The notes below the pieces were generated by a model. It was not told where the DNA came from and made no database searches. It was given only the letters and a program-made list of their open reading frames with translations. A stretch of 32,663 bases of DNA. Source: Planctomycetota bacterium (GTDB lineage: Bacteria; Planctomycetota; MHYJ01; JACPRB01). Positions 15,820 through 23,858 of the stretch are shown one piece after another. The position numbers were made by a program, and so were the translations under genes. The stretch's first letter is position 1; the number at the start of each line of letters is the position of its first letter. The stretch spans positions 1 to 32,663 of the forward strand of contig DATLZA010000151.1 of the NCBI GenBank assembly GCA_035574235.1. The letters run 5' to 3'.

Positions 15820-16940
15820 GTTCGGCTCTCGCGCCGGCGGGGCACAAGAAGGGCCGCGAGGGCCGCCAGCACGGCCGCCGCCCCCAGAACCGCCAGAACC
15901 GGAAATCCCCCGCCGCCCCCGCCCGCCTTCACCTGGCTCCAGGCGTCCTCGAGCGCGGCCTTGAGGTCCGGCGAAAGCTCTCCCAGCAGGGCGCACCGCC
16001 GGAGGTCCTCCTCCCGGGGATAGACGAGCGGATCCTCCAGAAGCTCGCGCGGCAGGAGCTTCTGCGCTTCCGCGTTCGGCGTGGCGAAACGCACGGCCTT
16101 GGAAATGGCCGCCGCGACCTCGGGGCGCAGGAGGTAGTCGATGAACCGGTGCGCGAGCCCGGGGTTCGGCGCCCCCTTGGGAATGCAGAGGTTGTCGATC
16201 CACAGGGTGCCCCCTTCGCGCGGGACGACGTAGCCGATGTCCCCGGCGCGCTCCGGCGCGGAGGCGGCCTGAAGCGCGTCGCCGTTGAACGCCTGCGCGA
16301 GCCACGCCTCGCCCCGGATGAGGCGGTCCTTCGGGGCCGACTCGAAGGCCAGCGGGCGAAGCTCGCGCAGCCGCGCCGCCGCGCGGGCGATCCCCTCGCG
16401 GGTGAGCGGGCCCGCCCCCTCGCCGAGCGCCCGCCGCGCCGCTTCGAACGCCTCGCGCGCGTCGTCGAGAATCGTCACGCGCCCGGCCCAGCGGGGATCC
16501 CAGAGCGCCGTCCAGGAGTCCGGCGCGGGCGACACGCGGGCCTTGTTGTACGCCAGCCCCGTCGTTCCCCAAAGATACGGGACCGAATGCTCCTGCCGGG
16601 GATCATAGGCCGGCCCCCGGAATCTCGGCGCCAGATGGCGGACGTTCGGGATCTTCGAAAGCTCGAGCTTCTCGAGGAGTCCGCGCGCGACGAGTTCCCC
16701 CAGGACCTCGTCGCTCGGGAAGACGACGTCGTAGCCGGAGCGCCCGCCGGCGAGCTTCGCGCGCAGCGTGTCCGAGGATTCGATGTAGTCGAGCGTGACG
16801 CGGCAGCCGAATTCTTTTTCGAAGCCCGGGATCGTGTCGGGAGCGAAGTAGTCGGACCACGTGAGGACGTGGAGCTCGGGGGGGCGGTCGGGCGTCCCCG
16901 CCGCCAGCGCCGCCAGAACAAGCGCCGCGCGGGCGTTCAC
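15816..16940 (-). CDS. potD: Polyamine ABC transporter substrate-binding protein with C-terminal membrane anchor
   Basis: A 374-residue spermidine/putrescine-type binding protein. After a short N-terminal signal (ALVLAALAAG) come the family blocks LHVLTWSDYFAPDTIPGFEKE, YDVVFPSDEVLGELVARGLLEKL, VPYLWGTTGLAYNK, WTALWDPRWAGRVTILDD and GGTLWIDNLCIPKGAPNPGLAHRFIDYLL. The aromatic residues match the polyamine pocket of PotD by family knowledge. The signal lacks a lipobox. Instead the C-terminus has a Gly tract followed by one membrane helix (PVLAVLGAAAVLAALAALLV) and a basic tail RRRESR, so the protein is probably tethered at its C-terminus. The GTG start overlaps the potC stop by four bases (GTGA, 16937-16940). 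Confidence 0.92.
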   Translation of the reverse strand: MNARAALVLAALAAGTPDRPPELHVLTWSDYFAPDTIPGFEKEFGCRVTLDYIESSDTLRAKLAGGRSGYDVVFPSDEVLGELVARGLLEKLELSKIPNVRHLAPRFRGPAYDPRQEHSVPYLWGTTGLAYNKARVSPAPDSWTALWDPRWAGRVTILDDAREAFEAARRALGEGAGPLTREGIARAAARLRELRPLAFESAPKDRLIRGEAWLAQAFNGDALQAASAPERAGDIGYVVPREGGTLWIDNLCIPKGAPNPGLAHRFIDYLLRPEVAAAISKAVRFATPNAEAQKLLPRELLEDPLVYPREEDLRRCALLGELSPDLKAALEDAWSQVKAGGGGGGFPVLAVLGAAAVLAALAALLVPRRRESRT

Positions 16941-17713
16941 CGTCCCACTCCCGCCGCCGGCACGCGCGAGATCCGCAGCGCCAGCGCGATCAGCGCGAAG
17001 GACACCGCCAGGATCGCCGCGGCGACCGCGTTCATTTCCGGCGTCACCCCGAAGCGCACCATCGAGTAGATGCGGACCGGGAGGGTGGCCCCCCCGGGAC
17101 CCGTGGTGAAATACGTTACCACGAAGTCGTCGAACGACAAGGTAAAGGCGAGAATCGCGCCCGAGAGGATTCCGGGGGCGACGGCCGGGAACGTCACCTT
17201 CCAGAACGCCCGCCAGGGGGTCGCCCCCAGGTCCTGCGCGGCCAGCTCGACGGACCGGTCCAGCCCCTCCAGGCGCGCCGAGACGACCAGCGCGACGTAC
17301 GCGAGGTTGAAGGTCGCATGCCCGATGACGGCCGTGCCGAGGGAGAGCGGCACGCCGAGCGCGCGGAAGAGGGACAGAAGCGCGATCGCCAGAACGATGT
17401 CCGGCACGAGGACGGGAAGCGTGACGAGCGTCGCGTAGAGCTTCTTGCCCCGGAAGGACGCGCGCGCCGCCAGGGCCGCCAGCGTTCCGAGCACGGTCGA
17501 AAGCGCGGTGGAGGCGGCCGCCAGGGTCAGGGTGTTCCCGAGCTCCCCGAGGAGGCGCGCGTCGCCGAACGCCTTGCGGTACCATTCGAGCGTGAAGCCG
17601 GTCCAGGCGGTGGGGTGGCGGGATTCGTTGAAGGAGAAGGCGACGAGCGCGCCGATCGGAAGATAAAGCGCGGCCAGAAGAAGCGCCGTGTACGCCCCGA
17701 GCGCCTTCCTCAC
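16937..17713 (-). CDS. potC: Polyamine ABC transporter permease (PotC-type)
   Basis: A 258-residue inner-membrane permease with about six hydrophobic segments, starting GAYTALLLAALYLPIGALVAFSFN. The cytoplasmic EAA loop that docks on the ATPase reads ELAAQDLGATPWRAFWKVTFP. The segment LSFDDFVVTYFTTGP is characteristic of PotC. The GTG start at 17713 overlaps the potB stop (GTGA, 17710-17713), and its own stop overlaps the potD start in the same way, so translation is chained. Confidence 0.94.
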   Translation of the reverse strand: MRKALGAYTALLLAALYLPIGALVAFSFNESRHPTAWTGFTLEWYRKAFGDARLLGELGNTLTLAAASTALSTVLGTLAALAARASFRGKKLYATLVTLPVLVPDIVLAIALLSLFRALGVPLSLGTAVIGHATFNLAYVALVVSARLEGLDRSVELAAQDLGATPWRAFWKVTFPAVAPGILSGAILAFTLSFDDFVVTYFTTGPGGATLPVRIYSMVRFGVTPEMNAVAAAILAVSFALIALALRISRVPAAGVGR

Positions 17714-18462
17714 GCCAGTCCCTCCGAGTGGCGCAGGCGGATGTAGGCCCACGCGAGAAGCCCCGTGAGGGCCAGAAGCACGAGCGTGAGCGCCGAGCCG
17801 GCCGCCGAGTTGGGATTCTTCTTGAAGAAAAGCTCGATCTGGTTGCCCACCAGCGGCGTGCTCGCCCCGCCGAGGAGTTCCGGCAGCGCGAAGATTCCGG
17901 CGGCGGGGATGAAGACGAGGATGCAGCCCGCTCCGATTCCGGCGCGCGTGAGCGGCACGGTCACCTTCCAGAAGGTCTGCCACGGGGAGGCGCCCAGGTC
18001 CTGCGACGCCTCCAGGAGTCGGCGCGGGAGCTTCTCGATCGATCCGTAAAGAGGCAGGATCATGAAGGGCAGGAAGCTGTGGACGAGGCCGAGAAGGACG
18101 GCCCCCGGCGTGTTGAGGAGGCCGGCCGGGAGGATCGTCCTGAGCGCGTAGATCCGCACGAGGAGGTTCGTCCAGAAGGGGAGCACCACGAGGAAGAGAA
18201 GGAGGTTCCGCCGGCGGGGGGAGCAGCCCGCAATGAAATACGCGGCCGGGTACGCGAGCACCAGGCAGAGCGCCGTCGCCAAGGCGGCCATTCCCAGGGA
18301 CCGGGCCAGAAGCTCCCAGGTCGCCGGGCGGGCCAGCAGGCGGAGTCCTTCCGGCGACAGGCCCGCTGCCGCCAGAAGCGCCGTCGGCAGAAGGAGAAAC
18401 GCGGCCAGCCAGAGGGTCGGGGGCAGGAGAAGCGCCAGGAACCGCCGCCGGGAGGAGGTCAT
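17710..18462 (-). CDS. potB: Polyamine ABC transporter permease (PotB-type)
   Basis: A 250-residue inner-membrane permease with about six membrane helices. The EAA docking loop is EASQDLGASPWQTFWKVTVP, and LLVRIYALRTILPAGLLN is the PotB-type block before the central helices. GIFALPELLGGASTPLVGN is another conserved stretch of the family. The ATG at 18462 overlaps the potA stop (ATGA). A GGAGGAGG-like purine run lies inside the end of potA, giving a good ribosome site. It pairs with PotC as a heterodimeric channel. Confidence 0.94.
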   Translation of the reverse strand: MTSSRRRFLALLLPPTLWLAAFLLLPTALLAAAGLSPEGLRLLARPATWELLARSLGMAALATALCLVLAYPAAYFIAGCSPRRRNLLLFLVVLPFWTNLLVRIYALRTILPAGLLNTPGAVLLGLVHSFLPFMILPLYGSIEKLPRRLLEASQDLGASPWQTFWKVTVPLTRAGIGAGCILVFIPAAGIFALPELLGGASTPLVGNQIELFFKKNPNSAAGSALTLVLLALTGLLAWAYIRLRHSEGLA

Positions 18463-19487
18463 TCCCTCGGGAGGACCAGGACGTCTTCGGGCCGCCAGGA
18501 GACGGTGATCGTCTCGCCGGGCCGCACCTGGGCGAGGGCGCCGTCGTTGGCGTCCTCCGCCACGATGCGGCGCGCGCCCGCCCGCAGGATGATCGACGCC
18601 GACGAGCCCTGGTAGAGGACCTCCTCGACGCGGGCGGGGATGCCGTCGGACCCTCCGGGGATGCGGATCTTTTCGGGCCGCACGAGGAGGGTCACTTCGC
18701 CCCGGGCCGGGGCCTCGATCGTCAGGCCGTCGCGCGTGCGGACGACGCGGCCGTCGCCGGTTCCTTCGAAGAAGTTGCCGGAGCCCACGAACTCCGCGAC
18801 GAAGCGGGTGGCGGGGCGCTCGTAGATCTCCTCGGGGGTCCCCACCTGCTCGAGGCGTCCCGCGTTCATGACCGCGACGCGGTCGCTCATGGCCAGGGCT
18901 TCCTCCTGGTCGTGGGTGACGTAGAGGAAGGTCATTCCGAGCTCCCGCTGGAGGCGGCGCAGCTCCTCCTGGAGGCCCTTGCGCAGCTTGAGGTCCAGGG
19001 CCGAGAGCGGCTCGTCGAGCAGCAGCACGCGGGGCCGGGTGACGATGGCCCGCGCCAGGGCCACGCGCTGCTGTTCGCCGCCGGAAAGTCCGCTCACGGC
19101 GCGGCCGCCGGCGTCCGCCAGGCCCACGCGGGCCAGCGCCTGGCGCGCCCGCGTCTCGGCGTCCGGGTCGCGGGCGATGCGCAGCCCGAACGCCACGTTT
19201 TCGAGGACGGTCAGGTGGGGAAAGAGCGCGTAATTCTGGAAGACCATGTTGACGTCGCGGCGGTGGGGCGGAACGCGGGTGACGTCGCGGCCGGCCAGGA
19301 GGAGGGTTCCGGCGTCGGGCGTTTCGAAGCCGGCCACGAGGCGCAGGAGCGTCGTCTTGCCGCAGCCCGAAGGGCCCAGAAGGGAAAAGAACTCGCCCCG
19401 GCGGATGTCGAGCGTGACCCCGTCCACCGCGCGGCGCCCGCCGAGGATCTTCGTCACGCCGCGCAGGGAGACGTCGAAGTCCTCCAC
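18459..19487 (-). CDS. potA: Polyamine ABC transporter ATP-binding protein
   Basis: A 342-residue ATPase of the spermidine/putrescine importer. It shows Walker A GPSGCGKTT, the Q-loop VFQNYALFPHLTV, signature LSGGEQQRVALARA, Walker B RVLLLDEPLSALD and switch His THDQEEAL, then a C-terminal TOBE-type regulatory domain. I prefer the GTG at 19487 (VEDFDVSLRGVTK) because AAAGGAGGT lies ten bases upstream and homologues begin near the DVSLRGVTK strand. A longer frame opens with GTG at 19556 but would start within the upstream terminator/promoter region. First gene of potABCD. Confidence 0.95.
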   Translation of the reverse strand: MEDFDVSLRGVTKILGGRRAVDGVTLDIRRGEFFSLLGPSGCGKTTLLRLVAGFETPDAGTLLLAGRDVTRVPPHRRDVNMVFQNYALFPHLTVLENVAFGLRIARDPDAETRARQALARVGLADAGGRAVSGLSGGEQQRVALARAIVTRPRVLLLDEPLSALDLKLRKGLQEELRRLQRELGMTFLYVTHDQEEALAMSDRVAVMNAGRLEQVGTPEEIYERPATRFVAEFVGSGNFFEGTGDGRVVRTRDGLTIEAPARGEVTLLVRPEKIRIPGGSDGIPARVEEVLYQGSSASIILRAGARRIVAEDANDGALAQVRPGETITVSWRPEDVLVLPRE

Positions 19488-19546
19488 TCCTCGGGCCACC
19501 TCCTTTACGCGCCGGGCCTTGCCTGCGGCGCTCGGTCCGGGATCGA

Positions 19547-19575
19547 TTGATAACACAAAGGCCCCCGGCCTTCAA
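19547..19575 (-). promoter_or_regulatory. Putative promoter of potABCD
   Basis: On the minus strand, TTGAAG (19575-19570), a 17-bp spacer and TATCAA (19552-19547). The elements are interleaved with the terminator hairpin of the preceding gene, so the DNA may serve both purposes. Confidence 0.4.
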
Positions 19576-19586
19576 GACCGGGGGCC
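19551..19586 (-). terminator. Terminator of the DUF1570-like peptidase gene
   Basis: GGCCCCCGG and CCGGGGGCC (19578-19586 and 19560-19568 on the plus strand) make a 9-bp stem with a 9-base loop. On the minus strand it is followed by TTTGTGTT, an imperfect U-tract. It begins about 15 bp past the stop at 19602. Confidence 0.7.
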
Positions 19587-19601
19587 CGGAGCGGACGAAC
19601 G

Positions 19602-21437
19602 TCAACGGGCCTGCTTCTTCTCGGGCTCTTGGGGTTTCTCCCCGCCCTTTTCCTGCTCCTTCTTTTCGAGCTCCTTGGCGATCGGGAGCGAGAGCATGAA
19701 CTCCTTCCACTCCTCTTCCATCTTCTTGAGGTCGAGTCCGCCGAAGACTTTCTGCGTGGCCTTTTCCCAGTCGGCCGACGTCTTGAGTTCCTCGAGCATC
19801 CGGCGGGGCAGGAGATGGTAGCCCTTGCGGCGGGCCACGTCGCTCTGCTGGAAGAAGTAATTGAGCGCCCAGCCTTCGGCGTAGCAGAGGCCGGGATTGG
19901 CGTAATACTGGGCCTGCTCGTAGCGGATGATCTGCGAGATCGGAACGTGCTCGTTCTTGCGGATCGCCGAGAGGATGGTGCGGATGCGCCAGTCGTTGAT
20001 CCCGATCGTGAACTTCCGGCGGTCCGCGGACCATTCGCCGCCGAAGAAGTAGTCGCCCAGACCTTCGTTCATCCACGACGGGACGTAGACGCCCCGGTCG
20101 CGGCCCATATAGAAGTACATGTACTGGTGGAACCCCTCGTGGTAGAGGACCTTGATGGTGACGTCCTCGGGGTTGCGCTCCTCGGCGATCTCGAATTCCT
20201 CCTCCGTTTCGCGGGACCGCAGCTTGTCGCCCTCGAACCGGTAGCAGACGATTTCCTCCTGCCCCGGGCTCCAGTAGGCCGCCGCGCCGTAGGCGAAGGA
20301 GTAGTACTGGAAGTCCTCCTCGCGGTCGAAGACCTTGATGCGGCAGGGCGGAATCGCCTTCTGGGTGGGGATGATCTGTTTGTAGAGCGCGAGGATCTGC
20401 TCCATTTCCTCTCCGACGCGCTTGGCGAACTCGGGGCGGGTGGCGTACTCGATGATGTAGTTGCCCCTCGGAGACTTCATGATGTTCCAGTCGGCGCACA
20501 GGGCCCCGCGGTCCATCTGGGTGCGCTTGCCCTGACGGGTCGCCTGGTCGTAGATCCGGAAGGTCTTGGCGGTCTGATCGAAGATCTTCAGCGCTTCGCC
20601 GAAGTCCTTGGCGTCCACCGGAAGTTCCTTGGTCTTCCGGGATGAGGTTCCCTGGGAGGTTACGGTCGTGACCCGGACGAAGATGCTCTCCTCGCCGCCG
20701 GCCCGCCAGATCCCGGCCAGCATGAGGCCCACCCGTTCCGCGTAGTAGTAGTACGCCACGACGCGGTCGCCGGCCGCGCTCGTGAAGACCTTGCGCACGT
20801 AGGGCATCCGGCCGGCGCCTTGGCTTTTCTGCTCCTCCCGGAGGCCCTTGAACTGTCCTTCCAGAGTGCTGGTCGCGCGCGTCTCGAGGTCTTCCAGATT
20901 CGAGCAGTCGAAGGTCTTGTACACCTCGAGGTAGAGCTTCTCCAGGTACGGAGCGGTGTACCGCGCGATGCGGTAGGTGCGGCCCCGATAGAGGGTCTCG
21001 CTGCTGTCCTGGTCGCCGAACCACTGGGCCAGGGGGGGCACCCCCTTCCAGGCTTCCGGCGGCGTGAACTCGTATCCGTACCAGGAGTCCACATGGGCGC
21101 GCTTGGACGGCGCGGTCTTTCCCAGGAAGCCGACGGCCAGCCTCTGCCCCAGCTCGTTGAGCTTGTCGATGATGTCGATGAGGTGGTGCCTGTAGACATG
21201 GGTGGACCGGTAGCGGGATCGAAGCTCGCGGAGCTTCGCCTGGGCTTCGGCGAACTTGCCTTCCTTCTCGAGCTGAAGCGCGGCGTCCCAGAGTTCCTGC
21301 GCCCGCTTCTCGCGCTGTTCGCGCCGGGCGTCCGAGTCCTGGGCCCGGGCCGGGACTCCTCCGCCCTGCGGGGCCCCGCCCGAAAGCGTCAGGGCCGCCG
21401 CGGCGGCCAGAAGGGAGCCCCAAAGTTTCGTGCCCAT
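19602..21437 (-). CDS. Exported gluzincin metallopeptidase, DUF1570-like
   Basis: A 611-residue protein with an N-terminal signal (WGSLLAAAAALTLSGG). A TPR-like helical stretch covers about 40-100 (ELWDAALQLEKEGKFAEAQAKLRELRSRY is in this style), followed by a mixed alpha/beta middle region. The catalytic part has HEGFH (433-437, the HExxH zinc site) and WMNEGLGDYF (455-464), where E458 is the likely third zinc ligand 21 residues after the second His. This is the gluzincin layout and the arrangement of DUF1570 proteins common in Planctomycetota. The C-terminus is Lys/Glu-rich. The ATG at 21437 has GGGAGGT six bases upstream. It forms a single-gene unit with its own terminator. Substrate is unknown. 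Confidence 0.85.
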   Translation of the reverse strand: MGTKLWGSLLAAAAALTLSGGAPQGGGVPARAQDSDARREQREKRAQELWDAALQLEKEGKFAEAQAKLRELRSRYRSTHVYRHHLIDIIDKLNELGQRLAVGFLGKTAPSKRAHVDSWYGYEFTPPEAWKGVPPLAQWFGDQDSSETLYRGRTYRIARYTAPYLEKLYLEVYKTFDCSNLEDLETRATSTLEGQFKGLREEQKSQGAGRMPYVRKVFTSAAGDRVVAYYYYAERVGLMLAGIWRAGGEESIFVRVTTVTSQGTSSRKTKELPVDAKDFGEALKIFDQTAKTFRIYDQATRQGKRTQMDRGALCADWNIMKSPRGNYIIEYATRPEFAKRVGEEMEQILALYKQIIPTQKAIPPCRIKVFDREEDFQYYSFAYGAAAYWSPGQEEIVCYRFEGDKLRSRETEEEFEIAEERNPEDVTIKVLYHEGFHQYMYFYMGRDRGVYVPSWMNEGLGDYFFGGEWSADRRKFTIGINDWRIRTILSAIRKNEHVPISQIIRYEQAQYYANPGLCYAEGWALNYFFQQSDVARRKGYHLLPRRMLEELKTSADWEKATQKVFGGLDLKKMEEEWKEFMLSLPIAKELEKKEQEKGGEKPQEPEKKQAR

Positions 21438-21784
21438 GGTACGACCTCCCTGCAATAGGTCGGGATACGCCTCCCTAGCATTTTTAGACGATGGCGGGTC
21501 GAAATGGTTGATAAAAATTAATTTCTGAACGCCCTCGGCGGTCAAACCGGCCGCCCTCCGGCTCCCGGCGAAATCCGCCCCCGCCGTGCCCTGAAAAGGG
21601 CCGGCCGTCATTTAATTGCATATGAGATTATTATGGGGGTCCTCACGGAGGACGCTCGGACTGAATGGGATCACCAGCATTGTAATGTGCCTCGCTCTTC
21701 GGAAAAGGCCCGGAATGTTTATTGCAAATGAAATTTCTTGCGGGCGCCCGGCGTATGTTCCAGCGGCGGTTGGAGGAACCGGGT
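21438..21784. other. Divergent intergenic region without a gene
   Basis: This 347-bp region separates the divergent DUF1570-like and DUF1080 genes. It is clearly more AT-rich than its surroundings around 21470-21530 and 21605-21740. It must hold both promoters, but I could not fix a -35/-10 pair with a good spacer for either. Visible structure is a GTCCTC-ACG-GAGGAC hairpin (21639-21653) and an imperfect direct repeat (ATTGCA-ATGA-ATT) at 21615 and 21721. I see no RNA gene. Confidence 0.6.
21615..21735 (+). repeat. Imperfect direct repeat pair in the divergent spacer
   Basis: ATTGCATATGAGATT (21615-21629) and ATTGCAAATGAAATT (21721-21735) match at 13 of 15 positions and lie 106 bp apart, about ten helical turns. 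They could be binding sites for one regulator. Chance similarity in AT-rich DNA cannot be excluded. Confidence 0.35.
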
Positions 21785-22555
21785 ATGAGGATCGCCGCGG
21801 TCGTTCTGGGCGCCTTCCTCGGGGCGGGGTCCGCGCCCCGCCAGGAGCGCATCGCCCTTTTCAACGGGAAGGACCTCTCCAACTTCTACACGTATCTGCA
21901 CGCCAAGCCCGGAGGCGGCGAGCCGCTCGGGAAGAACAACGACCCGCTCGGCGTCTTCACGGTGCGGGACGGCGTGATCCGCGTCTCGGGAGAGGTCTTC
22001 GGGTACCTTTCGACCGAGAAGGAATTCGAAAACTACGAACTTATCGTGGAATACCGGTGGGGTGAGAAAACGTATCCTCCCCGCGAGACCCAGGCGCGCG
22101 ACAGCGGCATCCTCTTTCACGTTCAGGGAGAGGACAAGATCTGGCCCTGCTCGCTCGAGTTCCAGATCATCGAGGGCGGAACGGGCGATCTCCTCCTCGT
22201 CGGAGGGGCGAGCATGGACTTCGATCCCGCGCTGGAGCCCCGCTTCGCGGGAAAGGGGATGCTCTCGCCGGACGGAAAACGGATCGTGAAAGGACGCGTC
22301 AACTGGCCCGGACGGTCCCGTCAATGGAAGGACGTCCTGGGGTTCCGGGACGCCGGGGATCTGGAGAAGCCGCGGGGGGAATGGAACCGGCTGGAGCTGC
22401 GCTGCCGGAAGGGAACGTTCTCCTACGTCGTCAACGGCGCCTTGGTCCTCGAAGGGCGCGGCGCGTTCCCGGGCAAAGGGCGCATCCTCCTTCAGTCCGA
22501 AGGGGCGGAGATCTTCTTCCGCAAGGTGGACCTCGTGCGGATCCCGGGGGATTGA
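21785..22555 (+). CDS. Exported DUF1080 (3-keto-disaccharide hydrolase-type) protein
   Basis: A 256-residue protein with signal peptide MRIAAVVLGAFLGAG and one DUF1080 domain. Characteristic strands are IALFNGKDLSNFYTYLH (the NGKDL...W-like opening), FTVRDGVIRVSGEVFGYLST, YELIVEYRWGEKTYPP, ARDSGILFHVQGED, CSLEFQIIEGGTGDLLLVGGA, GEWNRLELRCRKGTFSYVVNGAL and GRILLQSEGAEIFFRKVDLV. The family is a concanavalin-like sandwich very common in Planctomycetota; some members act on 3-keto-disaccharides. The ATG at 21785 has GGAGG eight bases upstream, and an in-frame extension to 21722 has no signal peptide at its start. It stands alone and is divergent from the metallopeptidase. Confidence 0.9.
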   Translation: MRIAAVVLGAFLGAGSAPRQERIALFNGKDLSNFYTYLHAKPGGGEPLGKNNDPLGVFTVRDGVIRVSGEVFGYLSTEKEFENYELIVEYRWGEKTYPPRETQARDSGILFHVQGEDKIWPCSLEFQIIEGGTGDLLLVGGASMDFDPALEPRFAGKGMLSPDGKRIVKGRVNWPGRSRQWKDVLGFRDAGDLEKPRGEWNRLELRCRKGTFSYVVNGALVLEGRGAFPGKGRILLQSEGAEIFFRKVDLVRIPGD

Positions 22556-22564
22556 CCCCGGGGC

Positions 22565-22599
22565 GCCGTCCGTCGATCGGAAAGGCGGAATCGGACGGC
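22565..22599 (+). repeat. Inverted repeat after the DUF1080 gene
   Basis: GCCGTCCG (22565-22572) and CGGACGGC (22592-22599) form an 8-bp stem with a 19-base loop, ten bases after the stop. There is no U-tract, so at best it is an inefficient or Rho-assisted terminator. A TATACT hexamer (22609-22614) that may be the -10 of the next gene follows at once. Confidence 0.35.
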
Positions 22600-22640
22600 C
22601 CTCCGCCGTATACTGGGAAGGGATCCTTCGAGGGCTTCCG

Positions 22641-23858
22641 ATGCGCTCCCTTCTCCTCCTGACGGCCCTGCTCCTGCAGGCGACCCCCGGCGCGGTCACG
22701 CTCCCGGACGAGGAATTCGCCCGCCGGCGCGCCCGGCTGGCCGAGATCCTTTCCGGCGGGGCCGTGGCCCTCGACACGGGCCCCCTGGCCGAGGTCGGAA
22801 GCGACGCCAACACCCCGCTTTTCGATTTCAAGTACCTCACGGGCTTCCACGATCCCGAGGGCCTCCTCCTCCTGGCGGGCGGACGCGCCGTCGCGTTCGC
22901 CTCCGATCCCGCCCGGACGCCCGCGCGCGGCGAAGGCCTGACGGTTCTGCCGCTCGATCGCTTCGACGCCTGGGCGGCCGAGCATCTCAAGGACGTCGAG
23001 CGCGTCTATACCAAGCTCCGGAGAAAAAACCTCGACCGCCTCGCCCGCGCCGCCCCCCGCGCGGAGCTCGTGGGCGGACGCCTGGGCGCGGAGCTGGCGC
23101 GCCTCCGGCTCGTCAAAAGCGACGCCGAGATCCGCCTGATCCGCAAGGCGTCGGACGCCACCTGCGCCGCCCACCGCGCGGCGCTTCGGGCGCTCAAGCC
23201 GGGAATCAACGAGCGCGCCATCCAGGATCTCGTCGAATCCACCTTCCGGAAGGAAGGCTGCCCGGAGCTGGGCTTCCCCTCGATCTGCGCCTCCGGCCGC
23301 AACGGAACGATCCTGCACTACATGAAGAACGATCAGCCCGTGCCGCCCGAGACCCTCATGGTGATCGACATCGGCGCGGCCCTCGAGAATTACGTGACGG
23401 ACATCACCCGCACGCTGCCCACCTCCGGGCGCTTCTCCCCCGATCAGCGCCGGGCCTACCAGACCGTCCTCGACGCTCAAAAGGCCGCCGAAGCGGCGCT
23501 CCGTCCCGGCGCGACCTTCGCGGAGCTCGACGAAGCCGCCCGCCGCGTCTTCGAGGAACGCGGAATGACCCGGTGGTCCTACGCCCACTCCCGCGACGGC
23601 TCCGTCCGGCACGCTCTGGGGCACTACGTCGGCATGGCGGTCCACGACTCCGGAAGCTACCGCGAACCCTTCCGCCCCGGCGTCGTCCTGACGATCGAGC
23701 CCGGCTGGTACGACAAGGACGCCGGCTACGGCATCCGCATCGAAGACATCTACCTCGTCACCGAGAACGGCTTCGAACGCCTTTCCGCCTCCGCGCCGCG
23801 CGAAATCGAGGAAATCGAAAAGGCCATGGCCGAGCGGGAGCAGGAGGATCGCCGATGA
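22641..23858 (+). CDS. Exported Xaa-Pro aminopeptidase (M24B)
   Basis: A 405-residue protein with an N-terminal signal (MRSLLLLTALLLQATPG). An aminopeptidase P N-domain (about 22-150, EEFARRRARLAEIL... FKYLTGFHDPEGLLLL) precedes a pita-bread M24 catalytic domain. All five dimetal ligands can be placed: D243 (VIDIGA), D254 (YVTDITRTLP), H328 (HALGHYVGMAVHD), E353 (LTIEPGWY) and E368 (GIRIEDIYLVT). It should cleave the N-terminal residue before proline from peptides. Most bacterial PepP is cytoplasmic; the signal peptide suggests a periplasmic version here. The ATG follows TATACT by 26 nt, with GAGGG as ribosome site. Its TGA overlaps the next gene's ATG (ATGA, 23855-23858). Confidence 0.92.
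   Translation: MRSLLLLTALLLQATPGAVTLPDEEFARRRARLAEILSGGAVALDTGPLAEVGSDANTPLFDFKYLTGFHDPEGLLLLAGGRAVAFASDPARTPARGEGLTVLPLDRFDAWAAEHLKDVERVYTKLRRKNLDRLARAAPRAELVGGRLGAELARLRLVKSDAEIRLIRKASDATCAAHRAALRALKPGINERAIQDLVESTFRKEGCPELGFPSICASGRNGTILHYMKNDQPVPPETLMVIDIGAALENYVTDITRTLPTSGRFSPDQRRAYQTVLDAQKAAEAALRPGATFAELDEAARRVFEERGMTRWSYAHSRDGSVRHALGHYVGMAVHDSGSYREPFRPGVVLTIEPGWYDKDAGYGIRIEDIYLVTENGFERLSASAPREIEEIEKAMAEREQEDRR

Noticed and set aside
14860-15850. SAM riboswitch or similar leader for metF
   Set aside because: The promoter -10 lies six bases before the start codon and the upstream DNA codes for potD, so there is no room for an aptamer.
19488-19556. Longer potA beginning at the upstream GTG
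   Set aside because: It would start two bases from the terminator stem; a GTG 69 nt downstream has an AAAGGAGGT ribosome site and matches the family N-terminus.
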